Source: Poriferisodalis sp965205175
Lineage (GTDB): Bacteria > Actinomycetota > Acidimicrobiia > Acidimicrobiales > Poriferisodalaceae
Assembly (NCBI RefSeq): GCF_965205175.1
Contig: NZ_OZ242038.1
Span: forward strand, 558,001-622,000
DNA: 64,000 bases
Reading direction: 5' to 3'
The first letter of the stretch is position 1. Each line of letters opens with the position of its first letter. A program made the translations under genes and the position numbers. The notes under the pieces were generated by a model that had not been told where the DNA came from, made no database searches, and was given only the letters and a program-made list of their open reading frames with translations. Shown in pieces: positions 50,004 to 59,648 of the stretch.

Positions 50004-51107
50004 TCAGGAGTTGCGACCGCTCACGGATTCGTGCGGGCCGACGAGGTGAGCAACGCCGGTGCCCGATCGGATCTCGCCGACCACCCAAGCGTCGTGCCCG
50101 CCGGCGTGAGCGGAGTCAATGGCGACACCCACGTTCGATGTCGGCACCGCCACCACCATGCCGATGCCGAGATTGAACACACGTTCCATCTCCGCTGGGG
50201 ACACGGGGCCGGCACCGGCAATGCGGCCGAAGATGGCCGGCTCGGGCCAGGTACCGCGGCGCAGCAGGGCATCTGCGTGCGGACTCAGCATTCGTGCAAC
50301 GTTGGCGGCCAGGCCTCCCCCGGTGATGTGGGCGGCGCCGCGAGCGTCGCTGTCGCGGAACATCGACAGCACCGCCGGGGCGTAGATCACCGACGGCTGC
50401 AACAGCTCGTCGCCCAGCGTGCGATCCGCGCCCGGCCAGCACGGCTCGCCCAGCTGGGCCGCGTCGAGCGACCTGCCGCACAGGACGCGACGGGCGAGGC
50501 TGTAGCCGTTGCAGCGCAGCCCGCCCGACGCCAGCCCGACCAGCGCCAACCGATCGCCGCTCAGCGGACTCGGCAGATGTGCGCGCTGCGCGACGCCGAC
50601 CGCGAAGCCGGCGACGTCGAACTCGCCTGGCGCCAGCGAGTCGGGGTGCTCTGCCAGCTCGCCGCCGACCAGGGCGCAGCCGGCGCTGCGACAGCCCGTG
50701 GCCAAGCCGCTCACGATGGCCTCGACAATGTCGGGGTCAAGCCGGCCGGCGGTGATCTGGTCGTGGAACAGCAACGGCTGTGCCGCGAGCGTGACGATGT
50801 CGTCGACGCACATGGCCACCACGTCGATGCCGATCGTGTCCCATCGGCCCAGCGCCGCGGCGATGAGCGGCTTGGTACCGGCGCCGTCGTTCGCGCTCAC
50901 CAGCACCGGATCACGCAAACCTGGCGGAAGCGCAGTGACTGCGCCGAACGCGCCGATGTCGCTCAGCACCTCGGGCCGATAGGTGCTGCGTGCGTGCGGC
51001 GCCAGACGTCGCACCGCTTCGTCGGCCACGGCGATGCTCACACCGGCCGCCTCGTAGGTGTGCGGCGTCGCTGCTTCGGCGGCGTCGAGTGCCCTTGGGG
51101 GCTTCAT
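50004..51107 (-). CDS. purM: Phosphoribosylformylglycinamidine cyclo-ligase (AIR synthetase)
   Basis: 367 residues. Closes FGAM to AIR with ATP, fifth step of purine synthesis. 'YEAAGVSIAVADEAVRRLAP', 'VLVSANDGAGTKPLIAAALG' (nucleotide site), 'MCVDDIVTLAAQPLLFHDQI', 'GGELAEHPDSLAPGEFDVAG' and 'HITGGGLAANVARML' are family signatures. Overlaps purF by 4 nt (ATGA). Confidence 0.96.
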   Translation of the reverse strand: MKPPRALDAAEAATPHTYEAAGVSIAVADEAVRRLAPHARSTYRPEVLSDIGAFGAVTALPPGLRDPVLVSANDGAGTKPLIAAALGRWDTIGIDVVAMCVDDIVTLAAQPLLFHDQITAGRLDPDIVEAIVSGLATGCRSAGCALVGGELAEHPDSLAPGEFDVAGFAVGVAQRAHLPSPLSGDRLALVGLASGGLRCNGYSLARRVLCGRSLDAAQLGEPCWPGADRTLGDELLQPSVIYAPAVLSMFRDSDARGAAHITGGGLAANVARMLSPHADALLRRGTWPEPAIFGRIAGAGPVSPAEMERVFNLGIGMVVAVPTSNVGVAIDSAHAGGHDAWVVGEIRSGTGVAHLVGPHESVSGRNS

Positions 51108-52807
51108 CGTGCGCTGGGCACGGTGACGGTGCCGGCGTGCGCGTTGGCCTCTGCCGTGCCTGTTGCAATGCCGCCTGTTGCAATGCCCGTCGCAATCAAC
51201 GAACGACGCGGCTCACCCGTCGTGTCGGCGAAGACCTCTGCCTGCGCTCTCGCGCCGATCTCCACCGGATAGTCGCCGGTGAGGCACGCATGGCAGAAGC
51301 CGCCGCCGGGCACACCGGTGGCTTCGACGAGCTGCTCGAGACTCAGGTACGCCAGCGAATCGACGCCCAGATACTCCTGGATCTGCGCCAGGTCACGATT
51401 CGCCGCGAGCAGCTCGTCGTAGGTGCCGGTGTCCATGCCGTAGAAGCACGGCCAGCGATACGGCGGCGAGGAGATGCGCAGGTGCACCTCCGCAGCGCCG
51501 CTGGTGCGCAGCATCTCGATGATCGATCGGGTGGTCGTGCCCCGCACAATCGAATCGTCGACCACCACGAGCCGACGACCGTCGATGTTCGGCCGGATCG
51601 GATTCAGCTTGGTTCGCACGCCCAAGGATCGGACGTGCTGGTTCGGGGCGATGAAGGTGCGTCCGATGTAGCGATTCTTGACCAGCCCGTCGCCGTAGGC
51701 CACGCCGCTGGCGCGCGCGTAGCCCTGCGCTGCTGGAATGCCGGACTCCGGCACTGGCATCACCAAGTCCGCGTCGACCGGCGCGTTCGATGCGAGATGC
51801 GCGCCCATTCGCTGCCGTGCCGCATGCACGTTCTGGCCGGCCAAGGACGTGTCCGGTCGCGAGAAATAGACGAACTCGAACACGCACAGATGCGAGGACA
51901 GCTCATCGCTGCGTACCGCGGCGGCAGGTGCCGAGCTGCCGCCTGACGGTGTGCTGCCTGCCGGACGGGCGGCGAACGGCCACAGCGAACGGCATCCGGC
52001 AGCGTCGATGGCGATCATCTCCCCCGGCCGAACCTCGCGTTCGAACGTTGCGCCGACCACCTCCAGCGCGGGATTCTCCGAGGCCAGCGCCCAGCCGCTG
52101 TGTCGAGCAGCGGTACCCGACTGCGCGCGGGCTTGGTGGGCACCGTTCTGGTCTGTGCGGTGCTGATCTGTGCTGTATCGGTCTGCAGGGAACCGGCCGA
52201 GGCATAACGGCCAGATGCCGTGAGGATCGCGTACCCCGATGAGGCGCTCACGGTCGGCGACCACGAACGTGAAGCCGCCACGAAGGCGGGGAAGCACATC
52301 CGCTATTGCCTCGGTGACGGCCTCGCGCGGGCGCAGGCGCGTGGCTTGGGGCGAGGCATTGATGCGCTGGGCAATGAGCTCTGCGACCAAGTCGCTGTCG
52401 CTGGTGACCGTGCCGTCGAGCATTCCCGACGAGGACGCCAGCTCGGCGGTGTTGGTGAGATTCCCATTGTGGCCGAGTGCGAACTCCGTGCCGCCGACAT
52501 CCCGGTAGAACGGCTGGGCGGCGCGCCAGGAACTCGACCCCGTCGTGGAGTAGCGGGTGTGGCCTATAGCAAGATCGCCCGTCAGCCCTGCCAGCACCCG
52601 GTCGTCGAAAGCACTGGCGACGAGTCCCATGTCCTTCACGACCGTGAGGTGAGTGCCGTCGGACACGGCGATGCCGGCCGACTCCTGGCCTCGATGCTGC
52701 AGCGCGTACAGCCCGAGGTAGCTCAAGTGAGCCACCGGACCGCCGGGCAGGTACACCCCGAAGACACCGCAGGCTTCGCGTGGCTTGTCGAGGTCGACGC
52801 CGCTCAT
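51104..52807 (-). CDS. purF: Amidophosphoribosyltransferase
   Basis: 567 residues from ATG 52807, overlapping the purL stop (TGATG). First step of purine synthesis: PRPP plus glutamine to phosphoribosylamine. Ntn glutaminase domain with the catalytic Cys in 'EACGVFGVYLPGG' after a ~10-residue propeptide; PRTase motif 'RLVVVDDSIVRGTTTRSI'. 'RWPCFYGMDT' and 'FCHACLTGDYP' carry the cysteines of the Bacillus-type [4Fe-4S] cluster. A ~30-residue Gln/His/Thr-rich insertion after 'IWPLCLGRF' and another Gly/Ser-rich one ('RPAGSTPSGGSSAPAAAV') are not usual in the family. Confidence 0.96.
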   Translation of the reverse strand: MSGVDLDKPREACGVFGVYLPGGPVAHLSYLGLYALQHRGQESAGIAVSDGTHLTVVKDMGLVASAFDDRVLAGLTGDLAIGHTRYSTTGSSSWRAAQPFYRDVGGTEFALGHNGNLTNTAELASSSGMLDGTVTSDSDLVAELIAQRINASPQATRLRPREAVTEAIADVLPRLRGGFTFVVADRERLIGVRDPHGIWPLCLGRFPADRYSTDQHRTDQNGAHQARAQSGTAARHSGWALASENPALEVVGATFEREVRPGEMIAIDAAGCRSLWPFAARPAGSTPSGGSSAPAAAVRSDELSSHLCVFEFVYFSRPDTSLAGQNVHAARQRMGAHLASNAPVDADLVMPVPESGIPAAQGYARASGVAYGDGLVKNRYIGRTFIAPNQHVRSLGVRTKLNPIRPNIDGRRLVVVDDSIVRGTTTRSIIEMLRTSGAAEVHLRISSPPYRWPCFYGMDTGTYDELLAANRDLAQIQEYLGVDSLAYLSLEQLVEATGVPGGGFCHACLTGDYPVEIGARAQAEVFADTTGEPRRSLIATGIATGGIATGTAEANAHAGTVTVPSAR

Positions 52808-55179
52808 CACGCGCCTCGTGGCGCCGTCGCGGCGGCGGGCTGGGCGAACGTCTGCGGCAGTGCCCCGCGCCACCGTTCGAGCAGGTCGTCGAGCGAAATG
52901 TCGACATCGGGATCAGCAGCGGGATCGACGTCTCTGCCCCGTCCGCCGAGGCAACCGATCTGCACGCTCGATCCGCCGAACACGCCCAGATGGCCGCACG
53001 CGATTCCCGCGGCGGCGGCGGCGCGCACAAGACGCTCGACGTCTTCGCGCGCAACGGCTGCCAGGACGCGACCGGGCAGCTCGGCGAACAGCGCTCTCGG
53101 GACCGGCTCAGGCGAGCCGAGCAGCGGTATGCGCGCCTGCACGCCGACGCGACCGTGACAGCACATCTCTGCGAGAGCCACGCCGAGGCCGCCGTCGGAG
53201 ACGTCGTGCGCGAGCAGCACGAGACCGTCGCGCACGGCAGAGGCGACGAAGCGGACCGTGGCAATGACACCTGCGAGGTCGAGCTCGGGCAGCGCTCCGT
53301 CACGGCAGCCGCGGCGTTCCCACGCCCACCTGCTGCCGCCCAACGGCGCGCTGAACGGTGGGTCAAGGCCAGATGGTGCAGCGCCGGCGACGAGGCTTGG
53401 GTCGAAGGCCAGCATCAGGAGCTGTGTGCCCTGCGGCAGGTCCTCGGCAATCGGCCGTCGCTGCAGATCGGGATGCACGCCGACCATGCACACCACCGGC
53501 GTCGGGCAAATGTCCACGCCGTCGGTCTCGTTGTAGAGGCTGACGTTGCCGCCGACGACCGGCACGCCGAGCGCACGGCACGCCTCCGACATTCCGTCGA
53601 CGGCCTCGCTGAGCTGCCACATGACCTCGGGATGCGTCGGATTGCCGAAGTTGAGGCAGTTGACCACCGCCAGCGGGTCCGCACCCACACATGCCAGGTT
53701 CAGTGCCGCCTCGAGCACCACCATGGCGGTGCCACGACGGGGTTCCGCATGGCACCAGCGATGGTTGCCGTCGACGGTCACTGCGAGTCCGCGGCCGACC
53801 GACATGCCGTTGCGAGGATCGCGCAGCCGCAGCAGCGCGGCGTCGTGCCCGGGGCCGACCACGGTATTCAAGAACAGCTGGTGGTCGTACTGGCGGTAGA
53901 CCCAGCTCGGGTCGGCCAGCATCGCCGTCAGATCACCGGCACAGTCGTCGGCCCAGCGCTCAGTACCGGCTGGGGCGACACAGGCTGGGTCGATACTGCG
54001 GCGAGTCTCCAAGTCCAGCGGCGGACGGCGTGGACGGTCATAGGACGGCGCATCGTCATGCAGCGTGGCAGCAGGAACCTCTGCCAGCACCGGACCGTCC
54101 AGGCCGTCGGTGACCCGCAACAGGCCGTCGCCGGTCACGCGTCCGACCACTGTCGCAGTGACCTCCCACTGAGCGCAGATCTCCAGCACTCGACCGACAT
54201 CGGCAGGCGACACGATTGCCAGCATGCGCTCCTGGGATTCGGAGGTCATGATCTCAAACGGGGCCATGGGGCGCTGGCGCAGGGGCACTGCTGTGACATC
54301 GACTTCCATGCCAGTACCGCCCCGAGCAGCAGTCTCGCTCGCGGCACACGTCAAGCCGGCGCCGCCGAGATCCTGAATGCCGCTGACGAGACCTGCGTCG
54401 AGCAGCTCGAGGCAGGCTTCGATGAGACGCTTCTCCTCGAATGGGTCGCCGACTTGAACGCTCGGGCGCTTCGCCGACTCGTCGTCGGACTCGGCGAATC
54501 CTGCCGACGCAAGCACGCTGACGCCGCCGATGCCGTCGCGACCGGTGGCCGCTCCCATGAGCACGGCTGCGCTGCCCGGCTCGGTGGCACGACCGAGCAC
54601 CAAGCGTTCGACGGGCATGATCCCGAGCGCAGCCACGTTGACCAACGGATTGTCGCGATAGGACTCGCACGACACGAACTCTCCCGCGATCGTGGGCACC
54701 CCGACGCTGTTCCCGTAACCCGATATTCCGCTCACGATGCCCGCGGCAATCCAGTTGCTGCGCGGCTCGTCGAGCGGGCCCACGCGCAACGGATCCGCGA
54801 GCGCAATGGGTCGCGCCCCCATAGTGAAGATGTCCCGCAGGATGCCCCCGACTCCGGTCGCCGCACCCTGGTAGGGCTCGATCGCGGAAGGATGGTTGTG
54901 ACTCTCGATGCGCATGGCAATGGCCAAGCCGTCGCCCACATCGACCACGCCTGCATTCTCGCCCGGGCCCACGAGCACCCAGGGCGCGTCGGTCGGCAAG
55001 CGCCGTAGATGGTGGCGCGACGATTTGTACGAGCAATGCTCGGACCACATCACGGCATACATCGCGAGTTCCAGATGATTCGGCACCCGATCCAGGAGTT
55101 CGCAGATGCGGCGGTACTCGGCGTCGCTCAAGCCAAGCGCCACGTGCATGCTCGACGACCCGGACGGCTCGGCGGTCAC
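52807..55179 (-). CDS. purL: Phosphoribosylformylglycinamidine synthase subunit PurL
   Basis: 790 residues from GTG 55179. ATP-dependent synthetase subunit of the three-part PurL/Q/S complex making FGAM. 'VMWSEHCSYKSSRHHLRRLP', 'MRIESHNHPSAIEPYQGAAT' (Mg site), 'GISGYGNSVGVPTIAGE', 'GIQDLGGAGLTCAASE', and 'AHDVSDGGLGVALAEM' are characteristic. Length matches the small PurL type, consistent with separate purQ and purS in the same cluster. Followed by purF with one-base overlap. Confidence 0.96.
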   Translation of the reverse strand: MTAEPSGSSSMHVALGLSDAEYRRICELLDRVPNHLELAMYAVMWSEHCSYKSSRHHLRRLPTDAPWVLVGPGENAGVVDVGDGLAIAMRIESHNHPSAIEPYQGAATGVGGILRDIFTMGARPIALADPLRVGPLDEPRSNWIAAGIVSGISGYGNSVGVPTIAGEFVSCESYRDNPLVNVAALGIMPVERLVLGRATEPGSAAVLMGAATGRDGIGGVSVLASAGFAESDDESAKRPSVQVGDPFEEKRLIEACLELLDAGLVSGIQDLGGAGLTCAASETAARGGTGMEVDVTAVPLRQRPMAPFEIMTSESQERMLAIVSPADVGRVLEICAQWEVTATVVGRVTGDGLLRVTDGLDGPVLAEVPAATLHDDAPSYDRPRRPPLDLETRRSIDPACVAPAGTERWADDCAGDLTAMLADPSWVYRQYDHQLFLNTVVGPGHDAALLRLRDPRNGMSVGRGLAVTVDGNHRWCHAEPRRGTAMVVLEAALNLACVGADPLAVVNCLNFGNPTHPEVMWQLSEAVDGMSEACRALGVPVVGGNVSLYNETDGVDICPTPVVCMVGVHPDLQRRPIAEDLPQGTQLLMLAFDPSLVAGAAPSGLDPPFSAPLGGSRWAWERRGCRDGALPELDLAGVIATVRFVASAVRDGLVLLAHDVSDGGLGVALAEMCCHGRVGVQARIPLLGSPEPVPRALFAELPGRVLAAVAREDVERLVRAAAAAGIACGHLGVFGGSSVQIGCLGGRGRDVDPAADPDVDISLDDLLERWRGALPQTFAQPAAATAPRGA

Positions 55180-55253
55180 GCCACACCGGCTTCGTCAGTG
55201 GACTGGTCGGTGGGTTCAGTGGAAATGCCAGGAATATGTGCTATACAGATGTC

Positions 55254-55655
55254 ATGAGTGAACGCACTATGACCGATGAACACAAAGCCGCCATTGCCGC
55301 GGGCCGTATCGAGGCCGCGGCGGTGCGGGACTATCTGGAGGCTCTGGACGCACACCGGCCCCGGCGGGGTCGCAAGCCGACGGCCGAATCGCTGCATGCC
55401 AAGCGGGATGCCATCGACGCACAGATGGGTGAGGCGAAGCCGATCAAGCGTCTGCTGCTGATGCAGGAACGTCGAGATGTCGAGACGGCCATCGAGCGGC
55501 TGCAGGTCGAACCCGATATGGCTTCCGCCGAAGCAGGCTTTGTGACGCACGCAGCCGGCTACGGACAGCGCAAGGGAATTCAGTACGCGACTTGGCGCGA
55601 GTTCGGCGTTCCGGCGGACGTCTTGGCGCGCGCAGGCATCGTCCGGAGCAACTGA
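55254..55655 (+). CDS. Hypothetical protein on the opposite strand within the purine cluster
   Basis: 133 residues from ATG 55254 (ATG 55236 and 55269 are alternatives). Charged, helical; 'RRGRKPTAESLHAKRDAID' and 'KRLLLMQERRDVETAIERLQ' look like a conserved core, then 'YATWREFGVPADVLARAGI', which resembles a short helix-turn-helix-like unit. No family name can be given. It fills the gap between purQ and purL on the opposite strand. A TATACA box sits about 6-9 nt before the ATG. Codon usage is like its neighbours. Confidence 0.75.
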   Translation: MSERTMTDEHKAAIAAGRIEAAAVRDYLEALDAHRPRRGRKPTAESLHAKRDAIDAQMGEAKPIKRLLLMQERRDVETAIERLQVEPDMASAEAGFVTHAAGYGQRKGIQYATWREFGVPADVLARAGIVRSN

Positions 55656-55678
55656 ACCCGGCACTGCTGAACACCGGG

Positions 55679-56395
55679 TCATCGGATGCCGATGCCCGGA
55701 GTACGGCACCGGCCACCCGAACGGCGGAAGCCTGCTGCGGCATGTGTCAACGCGCCGAGCAGCCTGCACCCGTCCGCCGAACCCAGGAGTTCCGATGTCG
55801 CCCGCTCCGGATGCGGCATCAGACCCACCACATTGCCCGACTCGTTGCGCACGCCGGCGATGTCGTCGGTCGACCCGTTCGGATTGTCGACGTAGCGCAT
55901 GACGACTTGTCCGCTGGCGTGCAGGCGTCGCAGCGTCGCAGCGTCGCACACATAGTTGCCTTCGAAGTGATTGATCGGAATGCTCAGTTCTTCCATGGGC
56001 GACAACCCGTGGCCCAGCACATGCTTCACCGACGCCATGACCACCCGCTGCGGCGAGCAGACAAACGACAGTCCGGCATTGCGGCGCAGCGCTCCCGGCA
56101 GCAGTCCGGCCTCGGTCAGCACTTGGAATCCGTTGCATATGCCGACCACGGGACCTCCAGCGGCGGCGAACGCCTTCACTGCTGACATGACCGGCGAGCA
56201 TCGGGCGATGGCGCCGGTGCGCAAGTAGTCGCCATAGGCAAAGCCGCCCGGAATGATCACGGCATCGGCGTTGCCCAGCGAGGCCGCATCACTTCGCAGG
56301 AGTTCGGTTCTCGTCCCGATATCGGCCAAGGCGTCGAACGTGTCGAGGTCGCAGTTCGTGCCCGGAAATCGTACGACGCCGACCGTGACGCTCAT
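55679..56395 (-). CDS. purQ: FGAM synthase glutaminase subunit PurQ
   Basis: 238 residues from ATG 56395 ('MSVTVGVVRFPGTNCDLDTF'). Class I glutamine amidotransferase: 'IIPGGFAYGDYLRTGAIA', nucleophile Cys in 'VVGICNGFQVLTEAGLLPGA', and His-Pro-Glu of the triad in 'GLMPHPERAT'. Supplies ammonia to PurL. Overlaps purS by 4 nt. The frame is open to 56473, but that region belongs to purS. Confidence 0.96.
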   Translation of the reverse strand: MSVTVGVVRFPGTNCDLDTFDALADIGTRTELLRSDAASLGNADAVIIPGGFAYGDYLRTGAIARCSPVMSAVKAFAAAGGPVVGICNGFQVLTEAGLLPGALRRNAGLSFVCSPQRVVMASVKHVLGHGLSPMEELSIPINHFEGNYVCDAATLRRLHASGQVVMRYVDNPNGSTDDIAGVRNESGNVVGLMPHPERATSELLGSADGCRLLGALTHAAAGFRRSGGRCRTPGIGIR

Positions 56396-56676
56396 GGATC
56401 GTGATGCTGCGGTACGGCATGCACCTCGATGCGAGCAACTTCGATCACCGGATTCGCCAGCAGGCGGCCGCACATCTGCTCGGCCATCGAGCGGGCTTGC
56501 GCGACGTCGGCGGCTGCGATCTCCATGCGAATCGCTTTGCCCACCCTGACCCCGCTGACGCCCAAGAAGCCCAGTGCACCGAGAGCTCGTTCTGTGGTGG
56601 CACCGGCTGGGTCGGCTATCTCGGCACGAGGCGAGACTTCAACCAACACATCCCAGCGGCTCACGTGCCCATTCAT
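56392..56676 (-). CDS. purS: FGAM synthase subunit PurS
   Basis: 94 residues. 'VSPRAEIADPAGATTERALG', 'GVSGVRVGKAIRMEI' match PurS, the small scaffold bridging PurL and PurQ. Overlaps purC and purQ by 4 nt on each side, so translation of all three is coupled. Confidence 0.93.
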   Translation of the reverse strand: MNGHVSRWDVLVEVSPRAEIADPAGATTERALGALGFLGVSGVRVGKAIRMEIAAADVAQARSMAEQMCGRLLANPVIEVARIEVHAVPQHHDP

Positions 56677-57578
56677 GTGCTCGCGGCACTCGTCGGAATG
56701 CCCGAAGACATCAGCCAGCGGTTGAACGGTTCGCCGGTCAACGTCTCATACGCCTCGAGGTAGCGGGCGCGGGTGGCATCGACCACCGTGTCGCTCAGCG
56801 GCGGCGGCGGCGGCTGCTTGTTCCAGCCAGTGGCTTCGGTGGCGTCGCGCACCGGCTGCTTGTCGAGCGACGGCGGCGAGGTACCGGGCTGCCAGTGTTC
56901 CCTGGGCCAGAAGCGGGAAGAGTCGGGAGTGAGCAATTCGTCAGCAATGACCAGTTCGCCGTCCACGTAGCCCAACTCGAACTTCGTGTCGGCGATGATG
57001 ATGCCCCGCTCTGCCGCATACGCGGCAGCGGCGCTGTAGGCCTCAACACTCATGCGGCGCGCGGCCTGAGCAGCTTCGGCGCCGACTAGCTCTACGGCCG
57101 CAGCGAAAGAGACATTCACATCGTGCCCATCAGTCGCCTTGGTGGACGGCGTGAAGACCGGCTCGGGGAGCTGCTGCGACTCCAGGAGGCCGGCGGGCAG
57201 CGGTTCGTCGTGCATGGTGCCGTGGTCTCGGTATTCCTTCCACGCCGAGCCCGTGATGTAGCCGCGCACGATGCACTCGATCGGCAGCATGTGCGCTCGA
57301 CGCACGAGCAATGCGCGACCGGCCCAGTCGCTGTGATGCGCAGCGGCCGGAAAGTCCGCGGGATCAGCCGAGACCACATGCGTGGGCGCTAGGTCGCTGA
57401 GCCACGCCGACCACCACGCGGTCATTGCGGTCAGCACACGTCCCTTGTCGGGCACCGGCGCCTCGAACACGACATCGAAGGCCGAGATGCGGTCGCTCGC
57501 GACCATCAACAGGTGCTCGTCGTCGACGCTGTACATCTCGCGCACCTTGCCTCTGTGGACTAACTCAAGCTCGTTCAC
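56673..57578 (-). CDS. purC: SAICAR synthase
   Basis: 301 residues from GTG 57578, with AAAGGAG upstream; the frame runs to 57644 without a better start. Joins CAIR and aspartate with ATP. 'VHRGKVREMYSVDDEHLLMV', 'SDRISAFDVVFEAPVPDKG' and 'RGIIIADTKFELGYVDGEL' are family signatures. A C-terminal segment with a run of prolines ('GWNKQPPPPPLSD') is close to the eukaryote-like long type. Confidence 0.95.
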   Translation of the reverse strand: MNELELVHRGKVREMYSVDDEHLLMVASDRISAFDVVFEAPVPDKGRVLTAMTAWWSAWLSDLAPTHVVSADPADFPAAAHHSDWAGRALLVRRAHMLPIECIVRGYITGSAWKEYRDHGTMHDEPLPAGLLESQQLPEPVFTPSTKATDGHDVNVSFAAAVELVGAEAAQAARRMSVEAYSAAAAYAAERGIIIADTKFELGYVDGELVIADELLTPDSSRFWPREHWQPGTSPPSLDKQPVRDATEATGWNKQPPPPPLSDTVVDATRARYLEAYETLTGEPFNRWLMSSGIPTSAAST

Positions 57579-57668
57579 GTTGCTCCTTTGCTGGTCCTGT
57601 GCCGGCTCGGCATGGCTGGGCAGCCAGAGGCCGTCCGGGTTCATGGCGCCGGGTCGACTGCACCGGGT

Positions 57669-59099
57669 TCACAGCACGGGACTCGGCTCGTAGTCGACGG
57701 CGTCGCGATACCGCTGCGCCACGTCGTGCGCCGCGGCGACGAAGTCGTCGACCTGAGCGCCGGCCCGGCCGCTGAACGACGCCGGATCGCTCAGCGCTGC
57801 TGCGACATCGGCTGCGGTGAGCTGCAGCTGCGGATCAGCGGCGATGCGGGCGGCGAGGTCGTTCTGGTCGGCGCCGCCTTGGCGCAGCGCCAACGCAGCG
57901 GCCGTCGCGTGGGCGCCGATGCGGCGGTGAGCTGCTTCGCGGCCGGTGCCCGCAGCCACGGCTGCGGCGAGCAGGCGAGAGGTCGCGAGGAACGGCAGGT
58001 AGGTCGCGAGTTCCGCCTCTACCCGTGCCGGAAAGACGGCGAAGCCCTCCAGAATGCTGAAGGCAGTCTCCAGCGCGCCGTCGAGCGCGAAGAACGCATC
58101 GGGCAACACGAGGCGCCGCACGACCGAGCAGCTGACGTCCCCTTCGTCCCACTGGGCGCCGGCGAGCTGCGACGCCATTGTCAGGTGTCCTCGCAAGATG
58201 GTGACCAAGCCGGTGACTCGCTCGCAGGAGCGGGTGTTCATCTTGTGCGGCATGGCCGAGGAACCGACTTGCCCGGCAGCGAATCCTTCGCTCACCAGTT
58301 CATGGCCGGCACCCAGTCGTACCATGAGCGCCAGATTGCCCAGCGGCGCTGCAGCACCCACCAGCACGGCGACTACGTCGAGGTCCAGCGAACGCGGATA
58401 GACCTGCCCCGCTGCACCGAGCACCCGCGTGAAGCCCAGCTCGGCGGCGATCCGTCGCTCAAGGCGATCTGCTGCCTCGGGGTCGCCGCCCAACAACTCA
58501 AGCATGTCCTGCTGTGTGCCCACCGGTCCCCGGATGCCGCGCAACCGATAGCGCTCGATGAGTCCTTCGATGCGCTCAAGCGAGACGAGCGCCTCGGTGC
58601 CGAGCGTCGCCCAGCGCTTGCCCAGCGTGGTTGCCTGTGCCGGCACATTGTGCGTGCGAGCGGCCATGACCACGTCTCGGTGAGCGCTCGCCAATGCGGC
58701 GATGCGAACGATCACTGCCGCCATCCGGCCGGCGACAAGGTCCAATGCTGCTCTGATCTGGCACTGCTCGACGTTCTCGGTGACATCGCGCGAGGTCATG
58801 GCTCGATGGATCTGCTCGTAGCCGGCGAGTGCGCAGAACTCCTCAATGCGCGCCTTCACGTCGTGGCGCGTGATGCGCTCCCGTGCGGCAATCGAGTCGA
58901 GGTCCACCTGGGTCACCACTTTGCGATACGCGTCCACGGCACCGTCCGGCACGGGCACACCAGCATCCCGCTGAGCTTCGAGCACGGCGATCCACAACTG
59001 TCGTTCGAGCACCACCTTGTGGCGCGGCGACCACAGATCAGCCATTTCCTCGGTGGCGTAACGCGTCGCCAAGACGTTGGGCACTTCGACTGTACTCAC
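57669..59099 (-). CDS. purB: Adenylosuccinate lyase
   Basis: 476 residues. Catalyses two beta-eliminations, SAICAR to AICAR and adenylosuccinate to AMP. Fumarase/aspartase superfamily: signature 'GQVGSSAMPHKMNTRSCERV' carries the mobile-loop catalytic Ser; 'AMTSRDVTENVEQCQIR' and 'VVMAARTHNVPAQATTLGKR' form the other active-site regions with the catalytic His. 90 nt upstream of purC in the direction of transcription. Confidence 0.96.
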   Translation of the reverse strand: MSTVEVPNVLATRYATEEMADLWSPRHKVVLERQLWIAVLEAQRDAGVPVPDGAVDAYRKVVTQVDLDSIAARERITRHDVKARIEEFCALAGYEQIHRAMTSRDVTENVEQCQIRAALDLVAGRMAAVIVRIAALASAHRDVVMAARTHNVPAQATTLGKRWATLGTEALVSLERIEGLIERYRLRGIRGPVGTQQDMLELLGGDPEAADRLERRIAAELGFTRVLGAAGQVYPRSLDLDVVAVLVGAAAPLGNLALMVRLGAGHELVSEGFAAGQVGSSAMPHKMNTRSCERVTGLVTILRGHLTMASQLAGAQWDEGDVSCSVVRRLVLPDAFFALDGALETAFSILEGFAVFPARVEAELATYLPFLATSRLLAAAVAAGTGREAAHRRIGAHATAAALALRQGGADQNDLAARIAADPQLQLTAADVAAALSDPASFSGRAGAQVDDFVAAAHDVAQRYRDAVDYEPSPVL

Positions 59100-59117
59100 G
59101 ATGGGCTCACGACGGGT

Positions 59118-59564
59118 TCACCGGGCGCCTGCAGCGCGAAACTCGTCGAGCTGTGCAGCGAGCCCTGGATCGCTCACCGCCAAGATCTCCACAGCCAGCA
59201 CAGCCGCGTTCGCCGATCCGTTCACCGCGACGGTAGCCACCGGGATGCCCTTGGGCATCTGCACCGTGGACAGCAAGGCGTCGAGCCCGTCGGCGAGGCC
59301 GCCGCTCAGCGGCACACCGATCACCGGAAGGGTCGTGTGCGCCGCCACCACACCGGCCAAGTGCGCGGCCATGCCGGCACCGCAGATCACCGCGGCGAAG
59401 CCGTCCCGGCGCGCCGCCGCAGCGAACGATGCCACTGCGGCGGGCGTGCGATGGGCGCTCATCACTTCGCTCACGTGGTCGATGCCGAACCTGTCGAGCA
59501 TGTCCGTGGCCGGCGCCATCTTGGCTGCATCGTTCGCCGAACCCATCAAGATGGCGACCTTCAT
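59118..59564 (-). CDS. purE: N5-CAIR mutase (PurE)
   Basis: 148 residues. 'VAILMGSANDAAKMAPATDM', 'EVMSAHRTPAAVASFAAAA', 'ICGAGMAAHLAGVVAAHTTL' and 'GVPLSGGLADGLDALLSTVQ' are class I PurE signatures, including the catalytic Ser and His. Class I PurE normally needs PurK; none is in the window. Confidence 0.96.
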   Translation of the reverse strand: MKVAILMGSANDAAKMAPATDMLDRFGIDHVSEVMSAHRTPAAVASFAAAARRDGFAAVICGAGMAAHLAGVVAAHTTLPVIGVPLSGGLADGLDALLSTVQMPKGIPVATVAVNGSANAAVLAVEILAVSDPGLAAQLDEFRAAGAR

Positions 59565-59648
59565 GGCGTGGCTCTCCCTGCTTGTTCACGGTTGTCACGG
59601 GCCCGCAGACCATCGACGACGCAAGCCCTCGTCATCGACAGGCACCCG